The notes beneath the pieces are model-generated. The model was given only the letters and a program-made list of their open reading frames with translations, was not told the DNA's origin and did not search any database. Positions 1-7,017 of a DNA stretch of 12,311 bases are shown in pieces. The position numbers were made by a program, and so were the translations under genes. Numbering within the stretch: the stretch's first letter is position 1; every line of letters starts with the position of its first letter. This DNA is from JBCDBL01 sp039183635 (GTDB lineage: Bacteria; Pseudomonadota; Alphaproteobacteria; Caulobacterales; Parvularculaceae): positions 1-12,311 of the forward strand of contig JBCDBL010000120.1 in the NCBI GenBank assembly GCA_039183635.1, written 5' to 3'.

Positions 1-63
1 ACCGCCAGGAACAAAGGGCTCAAGGCGCAACCACTGATCGTCCCGTAAAACCTCGCCGTCCAT
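1..63 (-). mobile_element. IS5-like transposase, first 21 codons (cut by window edge)
   Basis: The minus strand reads ATG at 63 and stays open to position 1, giving MDGEVLRDDQWLRLEPFVPG and one further Gly. The pattern 'L-x-D-x-Q-W-x-x-L-E-P-x-x-P-G' is the usual N-terminus of IS5-family (DDE) transposases. A good ribosome binding site, GGGAGG, lies about 5 bases upstream of the ATG (complement of 69-74). The element's end should lie between 64 and 128, but I could not identify a terminal inverted repeat because the other end is outside the window. The element abuts the remnant of a serine recombinase, so this edge is a mobile-DNA junction. The family call rests on a short stretch and is moderately sure. 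Confidence 0.6.
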
Positions 64-128
64 GACCGACCTCCCAAAAATCAGTCTTGAATCAAGGTTC
101 GCCAAAAAATGAAACCCCTAATTTGTCA

Positions 129-567
129 CTACAGCCTAGCGTGTTTTAAAAGAACGAGGTTGTTGCCTCGGATGTGGACGCGTCCGTTGCCGATGGTGAC
201 GCGCTCGACGAGGGCGCGGAGATAGGCGCGGGCGAAGCAGGGTTCGCTCCCGTTCGTGAGACGGCGGGGGGCTTCATTGGCAAGCCGGGTCAAGTCGCGT
301 TTTTGGAGAGGGCGGATCGGCGTCTGTCGCGACGCCTCCAGCCGCTCAGTATTTTGTCCTAGCGAGGCCCGTTTAGCTTGCAGCGATTGGATGAGCCTTC
401 GCCCGACGTCGTCCAGTTCCAGATCGTTTCGTCCAATTTGATCCCAGAGATTGGTCAACCGTGCATCAATATCTTTTGCCTCGGTTTTCAGCAAAACGAT
501 CCTTTTACGGATATCTTTTGAGACGTCTTAGCAGAGAGCCGAGGAGGTCATTCAGCCGACCATGGTC
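129..567 (-). pseudogene. Large serine recombinase, C-terminal remnant with a frameshift
   Basis: The continuous part runs from 527 to 129 on the minus strand, directly after an in-frame TAA at 528-530. It begins with a charged, coiled-coil-like stretch (DIRKRIVLLKTEAKDIDARL) and ends in a short beta-rich segment (VERVTIGNGRVHIRGN) followed by LVLLKHARL and a stop. This is the normal ending of large serine recombinases: a coiled coil, then a final domain ending in a 'V-x-I-x-G' pattern. Upstream, a different reading frame (567 down to about 530) gives DHGRLNDLLGSLL, which fits the helix expected just before the coiled coil, so I infer a small indel near 527-533. The resolvase catalytic domain and zinc ribbon are absent. 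It cannot be active and is best read as debris of an integrated element. Confidence 0.65.
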
Positions 568-576
568 GGGGGGGGG
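556..576. repeat. 14-bp perfect palindrome followed by a run of nine G
   Basis: CCGACCATGGTCGG at 556-569 is its own reverse complement, and it merges into an uninterrupted run of nine G (568-576). It sits at the point where recognisable recombinase reading ends, in a stretch (568-730) with no gene I can recognise. It could mark a recombination or deletion boundary, or be chance. No function is assigned. Confidence 0.4.
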
Positions 577-730
577 CATGTTCGGGGTGTTAGAGAATTT
601 CTTGATACGGATTTAAAGGCTGGACCGTTTTTCTTGTCCGTATTGATCCGCTTGCCGTATCTTTAGTAGAGATACTCTCTGTACTTACCGATAGTGACAC
701 GGCGCGCGTGTAATTTTCATTCTTGTAATT
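577..730. other. Non-coding stretch between recombinase remnant and BKACE gene
   Basis: I see no convincing gene here. The segment is more AT-rich than its flanks and lies at the 3' end of the minus-strand BKACE gene, so it should contain that operon's terminator. I did not find a strong GC-rich hairpin followed by T residues. Confidence 0.4.
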
Positions 731-1627
731 TCATATACCCCACAAAGAACGAAGATCGTTAGCAGTTCCGGCGTTGAGGCCCACACCGTTCAATGATGCT
801 CGCGATGATGCCACGAGATCGGCATTGTCATAGGCGACATCGCCGCTCGGGAGCCAGAGATTGTTTTCGAAACCAACGCGCGCACTGGCGCCGAACAAGG
901 CGGCGGCCGTGATGCAGGCTGTTTCTTCTGCACCGAAAGCGCATACCATGAGATCGCGAAATCTAGGGGCGTCTGCATTCAAAAATTGTAAGAGCTGGTG
1001 GAGGCCCTGAGGTTTCTCAACATATCGCCCGAGTACGTACAGTACAGAGAAATCCTCTGGTGGAAAGCTATAGTCTGTTAAAAAGCTTTGGAAGCGGTCT
1101 AAGTCATCCGTATCGTAAATAATAATCTGCGGCGCGGCGCCAGCTTCGCGCATCCACCGAAGCAGAAGAGCGAATTGTTCTGCTTCTTGTTCGTCTTTGG
1201 CAAGTTCACGAAAGGCGAGGGAAGCTGCTTCCGGCTTGACGTCCCGTACGATATTTCGTTGGACGTCTGAGGGGTATATGCCCAACGCTTCCGTTGTAAT
1301 TTGCAGGACGAGGTTATCGCCACAGGATTTCCTTATGGCGCCAAGTGCCGCCCGATACCCATCGGCGTCGAGTGCATGACCTCCTGAAGCATTGCGGACA
1401 TGCACATGCATCATTGACGCCCCTTGGTTAAGGCAAGATTTCGCTGTATTGGCCAACGCTTCAGGGCTGATGGGGAGGGCAGGGTGGTCCGTCGGTGTGC
1501 GTCGGCCGCCGTTTGGGGCCACAGCAATGAAGCGTCGCCGATAATCCTCACCCAATGCATTTTTGGGTGACGCCAATGCAAATAACGGCGTTGGACGGTC
1601 ATCTGTCAACGGATTAGGCTTGGACAT
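731..1627 (-). CDS. BKACE-family beta-keto acid cleavage enzyme (DUF849)
   Basis: The 298-residue protein belongs to the family of 3-keto-5-aminohexanoate cleavage enzyme. These zinc enzymes take a beta-keto acid plus acetyl-CoA and give acetoacetate plus a new acyl-CoA. Visible features are the phosphate/substrate-loop-like segment VAPNGGRRTPTDHPALP (37-53), the zinc pair H74-V-H76 in MHVHVRN, and the third likely ligand E254 in VGFEN. Where the lysine-pathway enzyme has 'AVTGA' with an ammonium-binding Glu nearby, this protein has 'APNGGRR'. It therefore belongs to a different subgroup, and its substrate may not carry a free amino group in the same place. It follows the aldehyde dehydrogenase with a 14-base overlap, so the two are probably co-transcribed and translationally coupled; the Shine-Dalgarno is weak. 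It appears intact, with normal length. Family is sure; substrate is unknown. Confidence 0.9.
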   Translation of the reverse strand: MSKPNPLTDDRPTPLFALASPKNALGEDYRRRFIAVAPNGGRRTPTDHPALPISPEALANTAKSCLNQGASMMHVHVRNASGGHALDADGYRAALGAIRKSCGDNLVLQITTEALGIYPSDVQRNIVRDVKPEAASLAFRELAKDEQEAEQFALLLRWMREAGAAPQIIIYDTDDLDRFQSFLTDYSFPPEDFSVLYVLGRYVEKPQGLHQLLQFLNADAPRFRDLMVCAFGAEETACITAAALFGASARVGFENNLWLPSGDVAYDNADLVASSRASLNGVGLNAGTANDLRSLWGI

Positions 1628-3047
1628 AAGATGTCTTTACTGAGGTGTAGAATTCTTTTGCATATCCGCCTTGTTCCCGCGGGCCGTAGGATGACCCTTT
1701 GCGGCCGCCAAAGGGAACATTATAGTCAACGCCCGCCGTTGGCAGATTGACCATCACCATGCCGGCCTCGGATCTGCGTTGAAATGCCGATGCGTAAGCC
1801 AAGTTTGTCGTGCAGATGCCGGAGGACAGGCCAAATGTGGTGGCGTTCGCCAGGTCGACGGCCTCATCGAAATTATCGACTTTCAAGACACTTGCGCAAG
1901 GACCGAAGATTTCTTCCTGACTTGTCCGAAAGTCGTTTCGGGCGTTCAGGAAAAGCGCCGGCGCCTGAAAGAAGCCCTCCGTATCGCGCTCTAACCGTTC
2001 GCCGCCGATCACCTCAGCGCCTTCTTCGCGCGCCATGTCGACATATTTAAGGTTGGAAGAGAGTTGCTCTTCGCTGGCCGCTGGGCCGATGGTGGTGTCG
2101 GGGGCGAGAGCGTGGCCCACCTTTTCGTTTTGCATGGCGGAGACCAGCCTTTCGACAAATTCGTCATGGGCGCCCCGCGTTACGATAAGGCGCGAAGAGG
2201 CGGTGCAGCGCTGGCCCGTTGCAGCAAAGGCTCCATTAATACAGACACGAACCGCTTTATCTAAATCTGCGTCATCGAGGACGATCATTGGATTTTTCCC
2301 GCCCATTTCCAGTTGCACTTTTTTGTGGGTTTCGGCGCAACGTATAGCAACGCGCCGGCCGACCTGTGCTGAACCGGTAAAAGTTATGGCGGCTATGTCC
2401 GGGTGGGAAAGGAGGGCTTCGCCAACATCCCGGCCTGACCCCATGACGAGATTGAACACGCCATTGGGAAGGCCAGCTTCTGAAAGGGCGGCGGTCATGC
2501 GCCACGCCGAGGCTGGCGTAAGGCCCGCTGGTTTCATAACCACGCTGTTCCCAAACGCGAGGGCCGGGGCGGCCTTCCATGCTGGGATCGCAATGGGAAA
2601 ATTCCATGGTGTGATAAGGCCTATGACCCCTAGAGGTTCGCGCGAAATGCGAACATCTACCCCTGATCGAATAGAGTCTCCGTATTCAGAGAATATACGA
2701 AGCGCCTCTCCGGCAAAGAACTGAAACACCCGTCCTGCGCGCTCAACTTCGCCGGTGGCCTCGGCCAGTGTTTTACCTTCCTCACGTGCCAATAATTTGC
2801 CAAGCTCATTTTTTTGGGACAGTAGAATATTGCCGGTGCGGTTGAGGATGTCGGAGCGTTCTTCAGGGGATGTAGCGGCCCAGCCTTGTTGGGCGCTGGC
2901 AGCGGCGGCGACCGCTGCATCAACATCTGAGGCGTTGCCAGTGTGGTAAATGCCAATGAGATCGGAGACGTCAGACGGGCTGCGATTCTCATATTCGCCT
3001 TTTCCTGGGATCCACTCCCCGTCGATAAAATTGTTGAAGCGTTGCAT
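1614..3047 (-). CDS. NAD(P)-dependent aldehyde dehydrogenase, ketoglutarate-semialdehyde-dehydrogenase-like
   Basis: This soluble ALDH-superfamily enzyme (477 residues from the chosen start) oxidises an aldehyde to an acid. Catalytic elements are all present: N149 in TPWNF, K172 in MKPAG, the general base E247 in LEMGGKNP, nucleophile C281 in GQRCTA, and EEIFGP at 378-383. The C-terminal LPTAGVDYNVPFGGRKGSS is very like alpha-ketoglutaric semialdehyde dehydrogenases, but that alone does not fix the substrate. The frame is open to a GTG at 3098, but the ATG at 3047 (MQRFNNFIDGEW) gives the usual family N-terminus and has AAGG 9 bases upstream; the ATG at 3053 is too close to it. It is the first gene of the leftward arm and overlaps the BKACE gene. 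It is divergent from the aminotransferase, whose aldehyde product it probably consumes (inference). Confidence 0.92.
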   Translation of the reverse strand: MQRFNNFIDGEWIPGKGEYENRSPSDVSDLIGIYHTGNASDVDAAVAAAASAQQGWAATSPEERSDILNRTGNILLSQKNELGKLLAREEGKTLAEATGEVERAGRVFQFFAGEALRIFSEYGDSIRSGVDVRISREPLGVIGLITPWNFPIAIPAWKAAPALAFGNSVVMKPAGLTPASAWRMTAALSEAGLPNGVFNLVMGSGRDVGEALLSHPDIAAITFTGSAQVGRRVAIRCAETHKKVQLEMGGKNPMIVLDDADLDKAVRVCINGAFAATGQRCTASSRLIVTRGAHDEFVERLVSAMQNEKVGHALAPDTTIGPAASEEQLSSNLKYVDMAREEGAEVIGGERLERDTEGFFQAPALFLNARNDFRTSQEEIFGPCASVLKVDNFDEAVDLANATTFGLSSGICTTNLAYASAFQRRSEAGMVMVNLPTAGVDYNVPFGGRKGSSYGPREQGGYAKEFYTSVKTSYVQA

Positions 3048-3137
3048 GTTCATCTGCCTTGAGGGTTCGTTAGGGGCGTGGCTTCCGGTCTGAAGCACAT
3101 GACCCGATTCCGGAATTCTAAAGCGGGATTATGACTT

Positions 3138-3147
3138 CTGTGATCAC
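3138..3147. promoter_or_regulatory. Candidate GntR operator, left copy (CTGTGATCAC)
   Basis: The palindromic core GTGATCAC (3140-3147) lies about 90 bases upstream of the aldehyde dehydrogenase start. On the minus strand a -10-like TATTGT (complement of 3153-3158) sits just upstream of it, so the site would cover the transcription start. It is an exact 10-base match to the right copy. Binding by the local GntR protein is inferred. Confidence 0.55.
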
Positions 3148-3343
3148 TAAATACAATAGCAGGGTGAGCGTGGTATTCGTTCGTTGCGCTTCTGTTTTTG
3201 CAGTTCCCTCATGGTTTTGATTTAATGTAATAATTTCAGGTATTTAGTTAGAAGAATGCTGTTGAAATCAGAATAGGAGAGGCATGAAAACGGTTGGGGC
3301 GGGTCGGTGAAAAGGCGAACAGGGCTTGTTCTTCCAGCGGTGC

Positions 3344-3360
3344 TATAATACTGTGATCAC
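3344..3360 (+). promoter_or_regulatory. -10 box TATAAT with overlapping candidate operator, right copy
   Basis: A consensus TATAAT is at 3344-3349. CTGTGATCAC follows at 3351-3360, and with the next base it forms the perfect 10-base palindrome TGTGATCACA (3352-3361). The expected transcription start (about 3356) falls inside the palindrome, which is a classical repressor position. I found no good -35 hexamer at normal spacing; TTGTTC at 3327-3332 is only 11 bases away. The aminotransferase ATG is 25 bases downstream, with AGG at 3375-3377 as a weak ribosome binding site. Confidence 0.55.
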
Positions 3361-3385
3361 AAAATGCGCTATGCAGGTATGAGAG

Positions 3386-4774
3386 ATGTTTGCACGGGAC
3401 CATAAAACCTCATCGCAGCAGTCGATTGTGAAGGGCGACATGCTGCACCCCTTTTCGTCGGTCGATCAGATGTCCGCGCAGGGTTCGCGTATTATGAAGC
3501 GTGCGGAGGGCGTGCGGCTTTGGGATGGGCTAGGGAACGAGTATATCGACTCAGCCGCCAGTCTTTGGTGCGTCAATGTCGGTTATGGGCGTACGGAGAT
3601 TATCGACGCTATGGCCCGCCAGGGCTATGACTTGCCCTTTTATCACAGCTTTAACGGTATGGGGAACGAGCCGGCCTTGGCGTTAACCGATAAAATCCTG
3701 TCACTTGCGCCAGGCAATATGCGCAAAGTGTTCTTTGGAAGTTCCGGGTCCGACGCGAACGATACGACAGCCAAGATCGTCTGGTATTATAATAATTTGC
3801 GGGGGAAGCCGGACAAGAAGAAACTCATATCGCGATGGCGCTCTTATCATGGCGTCGCCGGGGCGGCAGGCAGTCTCACTGGATTGTCCGTTGTCCATAA
3901 ACTTTTCGATCTGCCGGGCGAAAGATTTTTTCATGTCAGCGCGCCTGACCTTTATCGGGAACCGGAGCGGGATGCGCAGAGTTATGCTGATGAGTTGGAC
4001 GCCCTGATAAGGCGCGAAGGGCCGGAGACGGTTGCCGCTTTTTGGGCCGAGCCGGTTATGGGAACGGGCGGTGTTTTGACGCCGCCTGACGGATATTTTG
4101 AGGCCATCAAAAGTGTCTTGGACGAGCATGACATCTTACTCGTGTTTGATGAGGTGATCACCGGCTATGGTCGCCTGGGCGAATGGTTTGGGGCGCAGCA
4201 CTTTAATGTGGCTCCAGACTTAATCGTCACCGCCAAGGGGCTAACAAGTCTTTATGCTCCGTTATCGGCGGTGCTCGTGGGCGACAAAGTTTGGAATATC
4301 ATTGACGAGCAACGGCAAGAGGTTGGTGTCTTTGGACACGGCTTCACGTCTACGGCTCATCCGATTTCAGCGGCAGCGGGCCTTGCGAACCTTCGCATTA
4401 TTGAAGAGGAGGGATTGGTCGAGCAGGCTGGCGCGGCGGGGAGACGCTTTTTCACCATGCTAAAGTCGGCCGTGGGAGATCACCCGCTTGTCGGCGATGT
4501 GCGAGCAGGCGGGTTCATGGCTGGTGTGGAGCTTGTCGCAGAGCGGTCATCGGCAACGCCCTTCCCCGTTGATTTGGGGGTGAGCGGCCGGGTCCGCGAA
4601 GCGGCAATGAAGCAAGGGCTTCTTGTGCGGGCACTAACAAATGATGTGATCGCATTTTCGCCACCATTCAACACTGATGAAACGGATATGAAACTTATCA
4701 CAGACCGATTTGCTGCGACGTTGGACGTTATGTACGACCACCTTAAGTCGGAAGGGCATCTGAAGGGGTGGTAG
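3386..4774 (+). CDS. Class III omega-aminotransferase (PLP-dependent)
   Basis: The 462-residue protein is a fold-type I, class III transaminase of the omega-amino acid:pyruvate type. It transfers a terminal amino group to a keto acid and leaves an aldehyde or ketone. Key elements are the phosphate cup SSGSDAND (119-126), the ring-stacking Tyr in SYHG (153-156), D255 in DEVITGYGR, Schiff-base K284 in TAKGLTS, and the second-subunit phosphate contact near TSTAHP (321-326). R415 in LVRALTND matches the switchable arginine that binds the acceptor carboxylate. W61 and the Phe-rich N-terminal stretch fit the aromatic pocket of this group. Length is normal. It is the first gene of the rightward arm, six bases before the GntR gene. 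Coupling to the divergent aldehyde dehydrogenase is a common arrangement for amine or beta/gamma-amino acid use. The exact amine is not determinable. Confidence 0.93.
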   Translation: MFARDHKTSSQQSIVKGDMLHPFSSVDQMSAQGSRIMKRAEGVRLWDGLGNEYIDSAASLWCVNVGYGRTEIIDAMARQGYDLPFYHSFNGMGNEPALALTDKILSLAPGNMRKVFFGSSGSDANDTTAKIVWYYNNLRGKPDKKKLISRWRSYHGVAGAAGSLTGLSVVHKLFDLPGERFFHVSAPDLYREPERDAQSYADELDALIRREGPETVAAFWAEPVMGTGGVLTPPDGYFEAIKSVLDEHDILLVFDEVITGYGRLGEWFGAQHFNVAPDLIVTAKGLTSLYAPLSAVLVGDKVWNIIDEQRQEVGVFGHGFTSTAHPISAAAGLANLRIIEEEGLVEQAGAAGRRFFTMLKSAVGDHPLVGDVRAGGFMAGVELVAERSSATPFPVDLGVSGRVREAAMKQGLLVRALTNDVIAFSPPFNTDETDMKLITDRFAATLDVMYDHLKSEGHLKGW

Positions 4775-4780
4775 TCACAT

Positions 4781-5518
4781 ATGTCATCAGATCATGGAAA
4801 GGGTCTTTTTATGGCTGCTAAAGCCGCTGGCGCCCTTCCGGTCGTACCATTAAGCCATGAGCCGCTGCATGAGCGGCTGCACGCCGCCCTGTGGGAGGCG
4901 ATAGTTTCGGGCCAGTTTGTACCAGGGCAAAAGCTGACAGTGCGCGGTGTAGCGGAAGCCTTTGGCACCAGCCCCATGCCCGTCCGGGCATCTTTGTCTC
5001 GCCTGGTCGCTGAGGGGGCGCTCACACAAAACCCCAACGGCACTGTCATTGTACCGAAGGTAACGAGAGACACATTTTCTGAAGTGATGGAGTTGCGCGC
5101 GGTTCTTGAAAAACGCGCGACTATATTGGCCGCTCCGAACGTTGGGCAGACAGACTTGGCGCAATTGAGAGAGTCAGCGCTCGCGTTGCGAGAGGCGACG
5201 AAAAACGATGATATTATCGCTTATCTTCAGGCGAACCGTGCGTTGAAGTTTGGTATTTACGAGCATGCGCACTCGCCGGTTTTGTTGGAGCTTATCCAGA
5301 ATTTATGGCTGAAGGCGGGGCCGATGCTGCGTCGTCTGGCCAACGATCTGCCAAATATGGGGCATCCTGAATGCCCAGACCATGTTCTTCAATATATCGA
5401 ACGAGGCAGCGGGGAAGCTGCGGCCGAGGTCCTGGCAGCAGATATTTTGACAGGCATGAAAGACATCCTTTCGTCGACAACGGTTTGGGAGCAAGCCGAT
5501 GGAGAGGCGCGGGGGTAG
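4781..5518 (+). CDS. GntR-family regulator with FCD effector domain
   Basis: This 245-residue cytoplasmic DNA-binding protein has a winged helix-turn-helix at about 26-92 (LHERLHAALWEAIVSGQF, then LTVRGVAEAFGTSPMPVRAS) and an all-helical FCD ligand domain at about 95-230. The usual FCD pattern 'N/D-R-A-F-H' reads N152-R-A-L-K156, H201 is kept in PDHVLQYIERG, and the later His position appears to be D221. The common metal site is therefore altered. Two starts are credible: 4781, six bases after the aminotransferase stop, or ATG 4811, which has AAAGGG at 4798-4803. The protein from 4811 would lose only an unstructured decapeptide. Its position inside the operon and the paired palindromes in the divergent region suggest it represses this island and responds to a pathway intermediate (inference). 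Confidence 0.92.
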   Translation: MSSDHGKGLFMAAKAAGALPVVPLSHEPLHERLHAALWEAIVSGQFVPGQKLTVRGVAEAFGTSPMPVRASLSRLVAEGALTQNPNGTVIVPKVTRDTFSEVMELRAVLEKRATILAAPNVGQTDLAQLRESALALREATKNDDIIAYLQANRALKFGIYEHAHSPVLLELIQNLWLKAGPMLRRLANDLPNMGHPECPDHVLQYIERGSGEAAAEVLAADILTGMKDILSSTTVWEQADGEARG

Positions 5519-5544
5519 GGATGAATGCGGGGCTGGCTTAAGGT

Positions 5545-6453
5545 ATGAAGCGCATGGATGAGCAGCGTATAAAGACGGTCGCAATTGTTGGGGGTGGTCT
5601 CATCGGTGAAAGCTGGGCGGCGCTATTTGTGGCAAATGGACTGGACGTGCGCGTCTATGACCCCTCACCAGAAATCCGTGCCCGGTTTCAGAACGGCGTT
5701 GCTGCGAAGCTCGCGGATTTATCCCACCTAAGCGAGCACGAGAGGGGTGGGGTTGAGGTTGTTGAAAACCAAGAGCTTGCTGTTCAGTCAGCTGACTTCA
5801 TTCAGGAGAATGCCCCCGAGCGCTCTGAACTGAAACAGAGCATTTTTGCAGCGTTTGAGGAACAGGCGCCCGCCCATGCGGTCATGGCGTCAAGTACATC
5901 TTCCCTGGTGTGGAGTGATTTTACAGCTGCGATGAAGAACCCTGAGCGAGCCATCGTCGCACACCCATTTAATCCGCCACATCTTTTGCCGCTGGTTGAA
6001 ATTTATGGAATTGATGAGGGGATCGTCGGCCGTGCATGTAGGTACTATGAGGGCTTAGGGCATACTCCGGTTCGTATACGTAAAGAAGTTCCTGGGCACA
6101 TCGCCAATCGTCTATCCTCGGCCTTGTTTCAAGAAGCTGTGCATATTGTGGCAGAGGGTATAGCCGATGTTGAGGATGTTGACAAAGCGCTGAAAGCCGG
6201 ACCGGGCCTTCGCTGGGCGGCGGCTGGGGTTTTTCTTGGCTATCATCTAGGCGGCGGAGAGGGGGGGATACGTCATTATCTTGGTCATTTGGGGCCAAGT
6301 CAGCAGGCCCGCTGGGCCTCATTGGGGCGTCCGGAATTGTCTAATGATGTTTGTGAAAAGATTTCATCGGAGGTCGAGGCCATGGTCGGGTCGAGTTCAA
6401 TCGGTGACCTGGAGGCGGTGCGTAACGCCCGCCTCCTCGAAATTCGTCAATAA
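5545..6453 (+). CDS. 3-hydroxyacyl-CoA dehydrogenase family, L-carnitine dehydrogenase-like
   Basis: This NAD-dependent enzyme (302 residues) oxidises a 3-hydroxy group to a ketone. The N-terminal Rossmann fold carries IVGGGLIGESW (GxGxxG at 16-21) and ends its second strand at D39, which favours NAD over NADP. SSTSS at 116-120 and the catalytic H140-E152 pair in VAHPFNPPHLLPLVEI are intact, and VPGHIANRL starts the C-terminal dimerisation domain. 'FIQENAPER' (85-93) and 'AGPGLRWAAAG' (218-228) are close to the carnitine 3-dehydrogenase branch rather than to fatty-acid enzymes, but the substrate is not proven. The ATG at 5554 fits the AAGG at 5540-5543 better than the ATG at 5545, so the first three residues are doubtful. 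It lies 26 bases after the GntR gene and is the last fully intact gene before the decayed region. Confidence 0.88.
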   Translation: MKRMDEQRIKTVAIVGGGLIGESWAALFVANGLDVRVYDPSPEIRARFQNGVAAKLADLSHLSEHERGGVEVVENQELAVQSADFIQENAPERSELKQSIFAAFEEQAPAHAVMASSTSSLVWSDFTAAMKNPERAIVAHPFNPPHLLPLVEIYGIDEGIVGRACRYYEGLGHTPVRIRKEVPGHIANRLSSALFQEAVHIVAEGIADVEDVDKALKAGPGLRWAAAGVFLGYHLGGGEGGIRHYLGHLGPSQQARWASLGRPELSNDVCEKISSEVEAMVGSSSIGDLEAVRNARLLEIRQ

Positions 6454-6470
6454 CAGGTGGGGTTAAGCTT

Positions 6471-6644
6471 ATGGGATATACTGAATACTCTGCACCACGC
6501 CTAAAAAAAGCGATTGGTCCACGTCAGCTTTTTTCCCTAGCATTTGGCTCGATTATTGGCGTCGGTTGGATCACCGCCATGGGTGTTTGGGTAGGGCAGG
6601 CCGGGGCGCCGGGCCCTGATGTCGACCGTCACGGACACCGTTGA
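6471..6644 (+). pseudogene. APC-type amino acid permease, N-terminal fragment
   Basis: After a strong AGGTGGGG (6455-6462) and ATG 6471, 57 codons are open. Residues 13-46 (KAIGPRQLFSLAFGSIIGVG, then WITAMGVWVGQAGA) are the cytoplasmic lead and first membrane helix of an amino acid-polyamine-organocation permease, including the unwound-helix motif 'GSIIGVGW'. Similarity stops near AGAPGP (about 6617), and the frame ends at 6642-6644 after unrelated residues. A full protein would have 400-500 residues and 12 helices. The remaining helices were lost in a deletion that joined this start to the next fragment. It was probably the uptake gene of this catabolic unit (inference from position). Confidence 0.7.
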
Positions 6645-6699
6645 GGCCAGCCTGGGGGGCGTCGCGTCCGTCAATCCGTGTACTGGTTCGTGAAGTGCC

Positions 6700-7017
6700 G
6701 GTATTCCATACGGCTCAAGAAATAGGGGCGGGCGCTGCGTTGCTTGACAATGGGGGGTATACGGTCCGAGAGGAAATAAAAATGAATGCGAGCAGCGGCG
6801 GGTAGACCGCTTTGTCGAGTTTGTCGATCCAACAGGTAATAAAATTGAACTCGTCCTGCGACCTGAGGCGAATAGCTGGCCGCTTCATTATGGCCGACCG
6901 GCCAGCCTGTATGGGTTTAGCCATATTGGTCTATGCTCAACAGACGTGCGCCGTGACGAGGCATTTTGGACGAACCTCTGCAATGCCCAGGGCAGCGACT
7001 GGGTCGGTGAAGCGCTG
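6700..7017 (+). pseudogene. VOC/glyoxalase-superfamily (extradiol dioxygenase-like) fragment, frameshifted
   Basis: In one frame 6734-6772 gives GAALLDNGGYTVRE. After a shift near 6772 the next frame gives CEQRRVDRFVEFVDPTGNKI (6787-6846) and then PASLYGFSHIGLCSTDVRRD and EAFWTNLCNAQGSDWVGEAL. 'F-x-D-P-x-G-N-x-I-E-L' ending one module and 'G-F-S-H-I-G-L' opening the next are typical of two-module VOC enzymes such as 2,3-dihydroxybiphenyl-type dioxygenases. The first half of module one and most of module two are missing, so no metal site can form. The left boundary is uncertain: from 6620 to about 6700 the frame is open but I do not recognise it. The right end fuses to the BKACE remnant at about 7011. 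Confidence 0.6.

Larger units (their letters stand above)
3048..3385. promoter_or_regulatory. Divergent control region between aldehyde dehydrogenase and aminotransferase
   Basis: The stretch holds no gene. It separates two divergent arms of what looks like one catabolic unit and contains two copies of CTGTGATCAC (3138-3147 and 3351-3360), each immediately downstream of a plausible -10 box for the nearer gene. The middle (3180-3300) is AT-rich with no further repeat that I could find. The GntR gene on the rightward arm is the obvious candidate regulator. Confidence 0.65.

Noticed and set aside
2035..2724. 229-codon open frame opposite the aldehyde dehydrogenase
   Set aside because: It lies entirely antisense to a strongly conserved gene, has an unlikely composition and shows no recognisable domain.
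3048..3098. GTG-started 17-residue extension of the aldehyde dehydrogenase
   Set aside because: The family N-terminus begins at MQRFNNFIDGEW, and AAGG is well spaced for ATG 3047.
4153..4162. Third copy of the GTGATCAC core (GGTGATCACC) inside the aminotransferase gene
   Set aside because: It encodes the conserved DEVITG motif of the enzyme, so the palindrome is explained by coding; an internal operator remains possible but unsupported.
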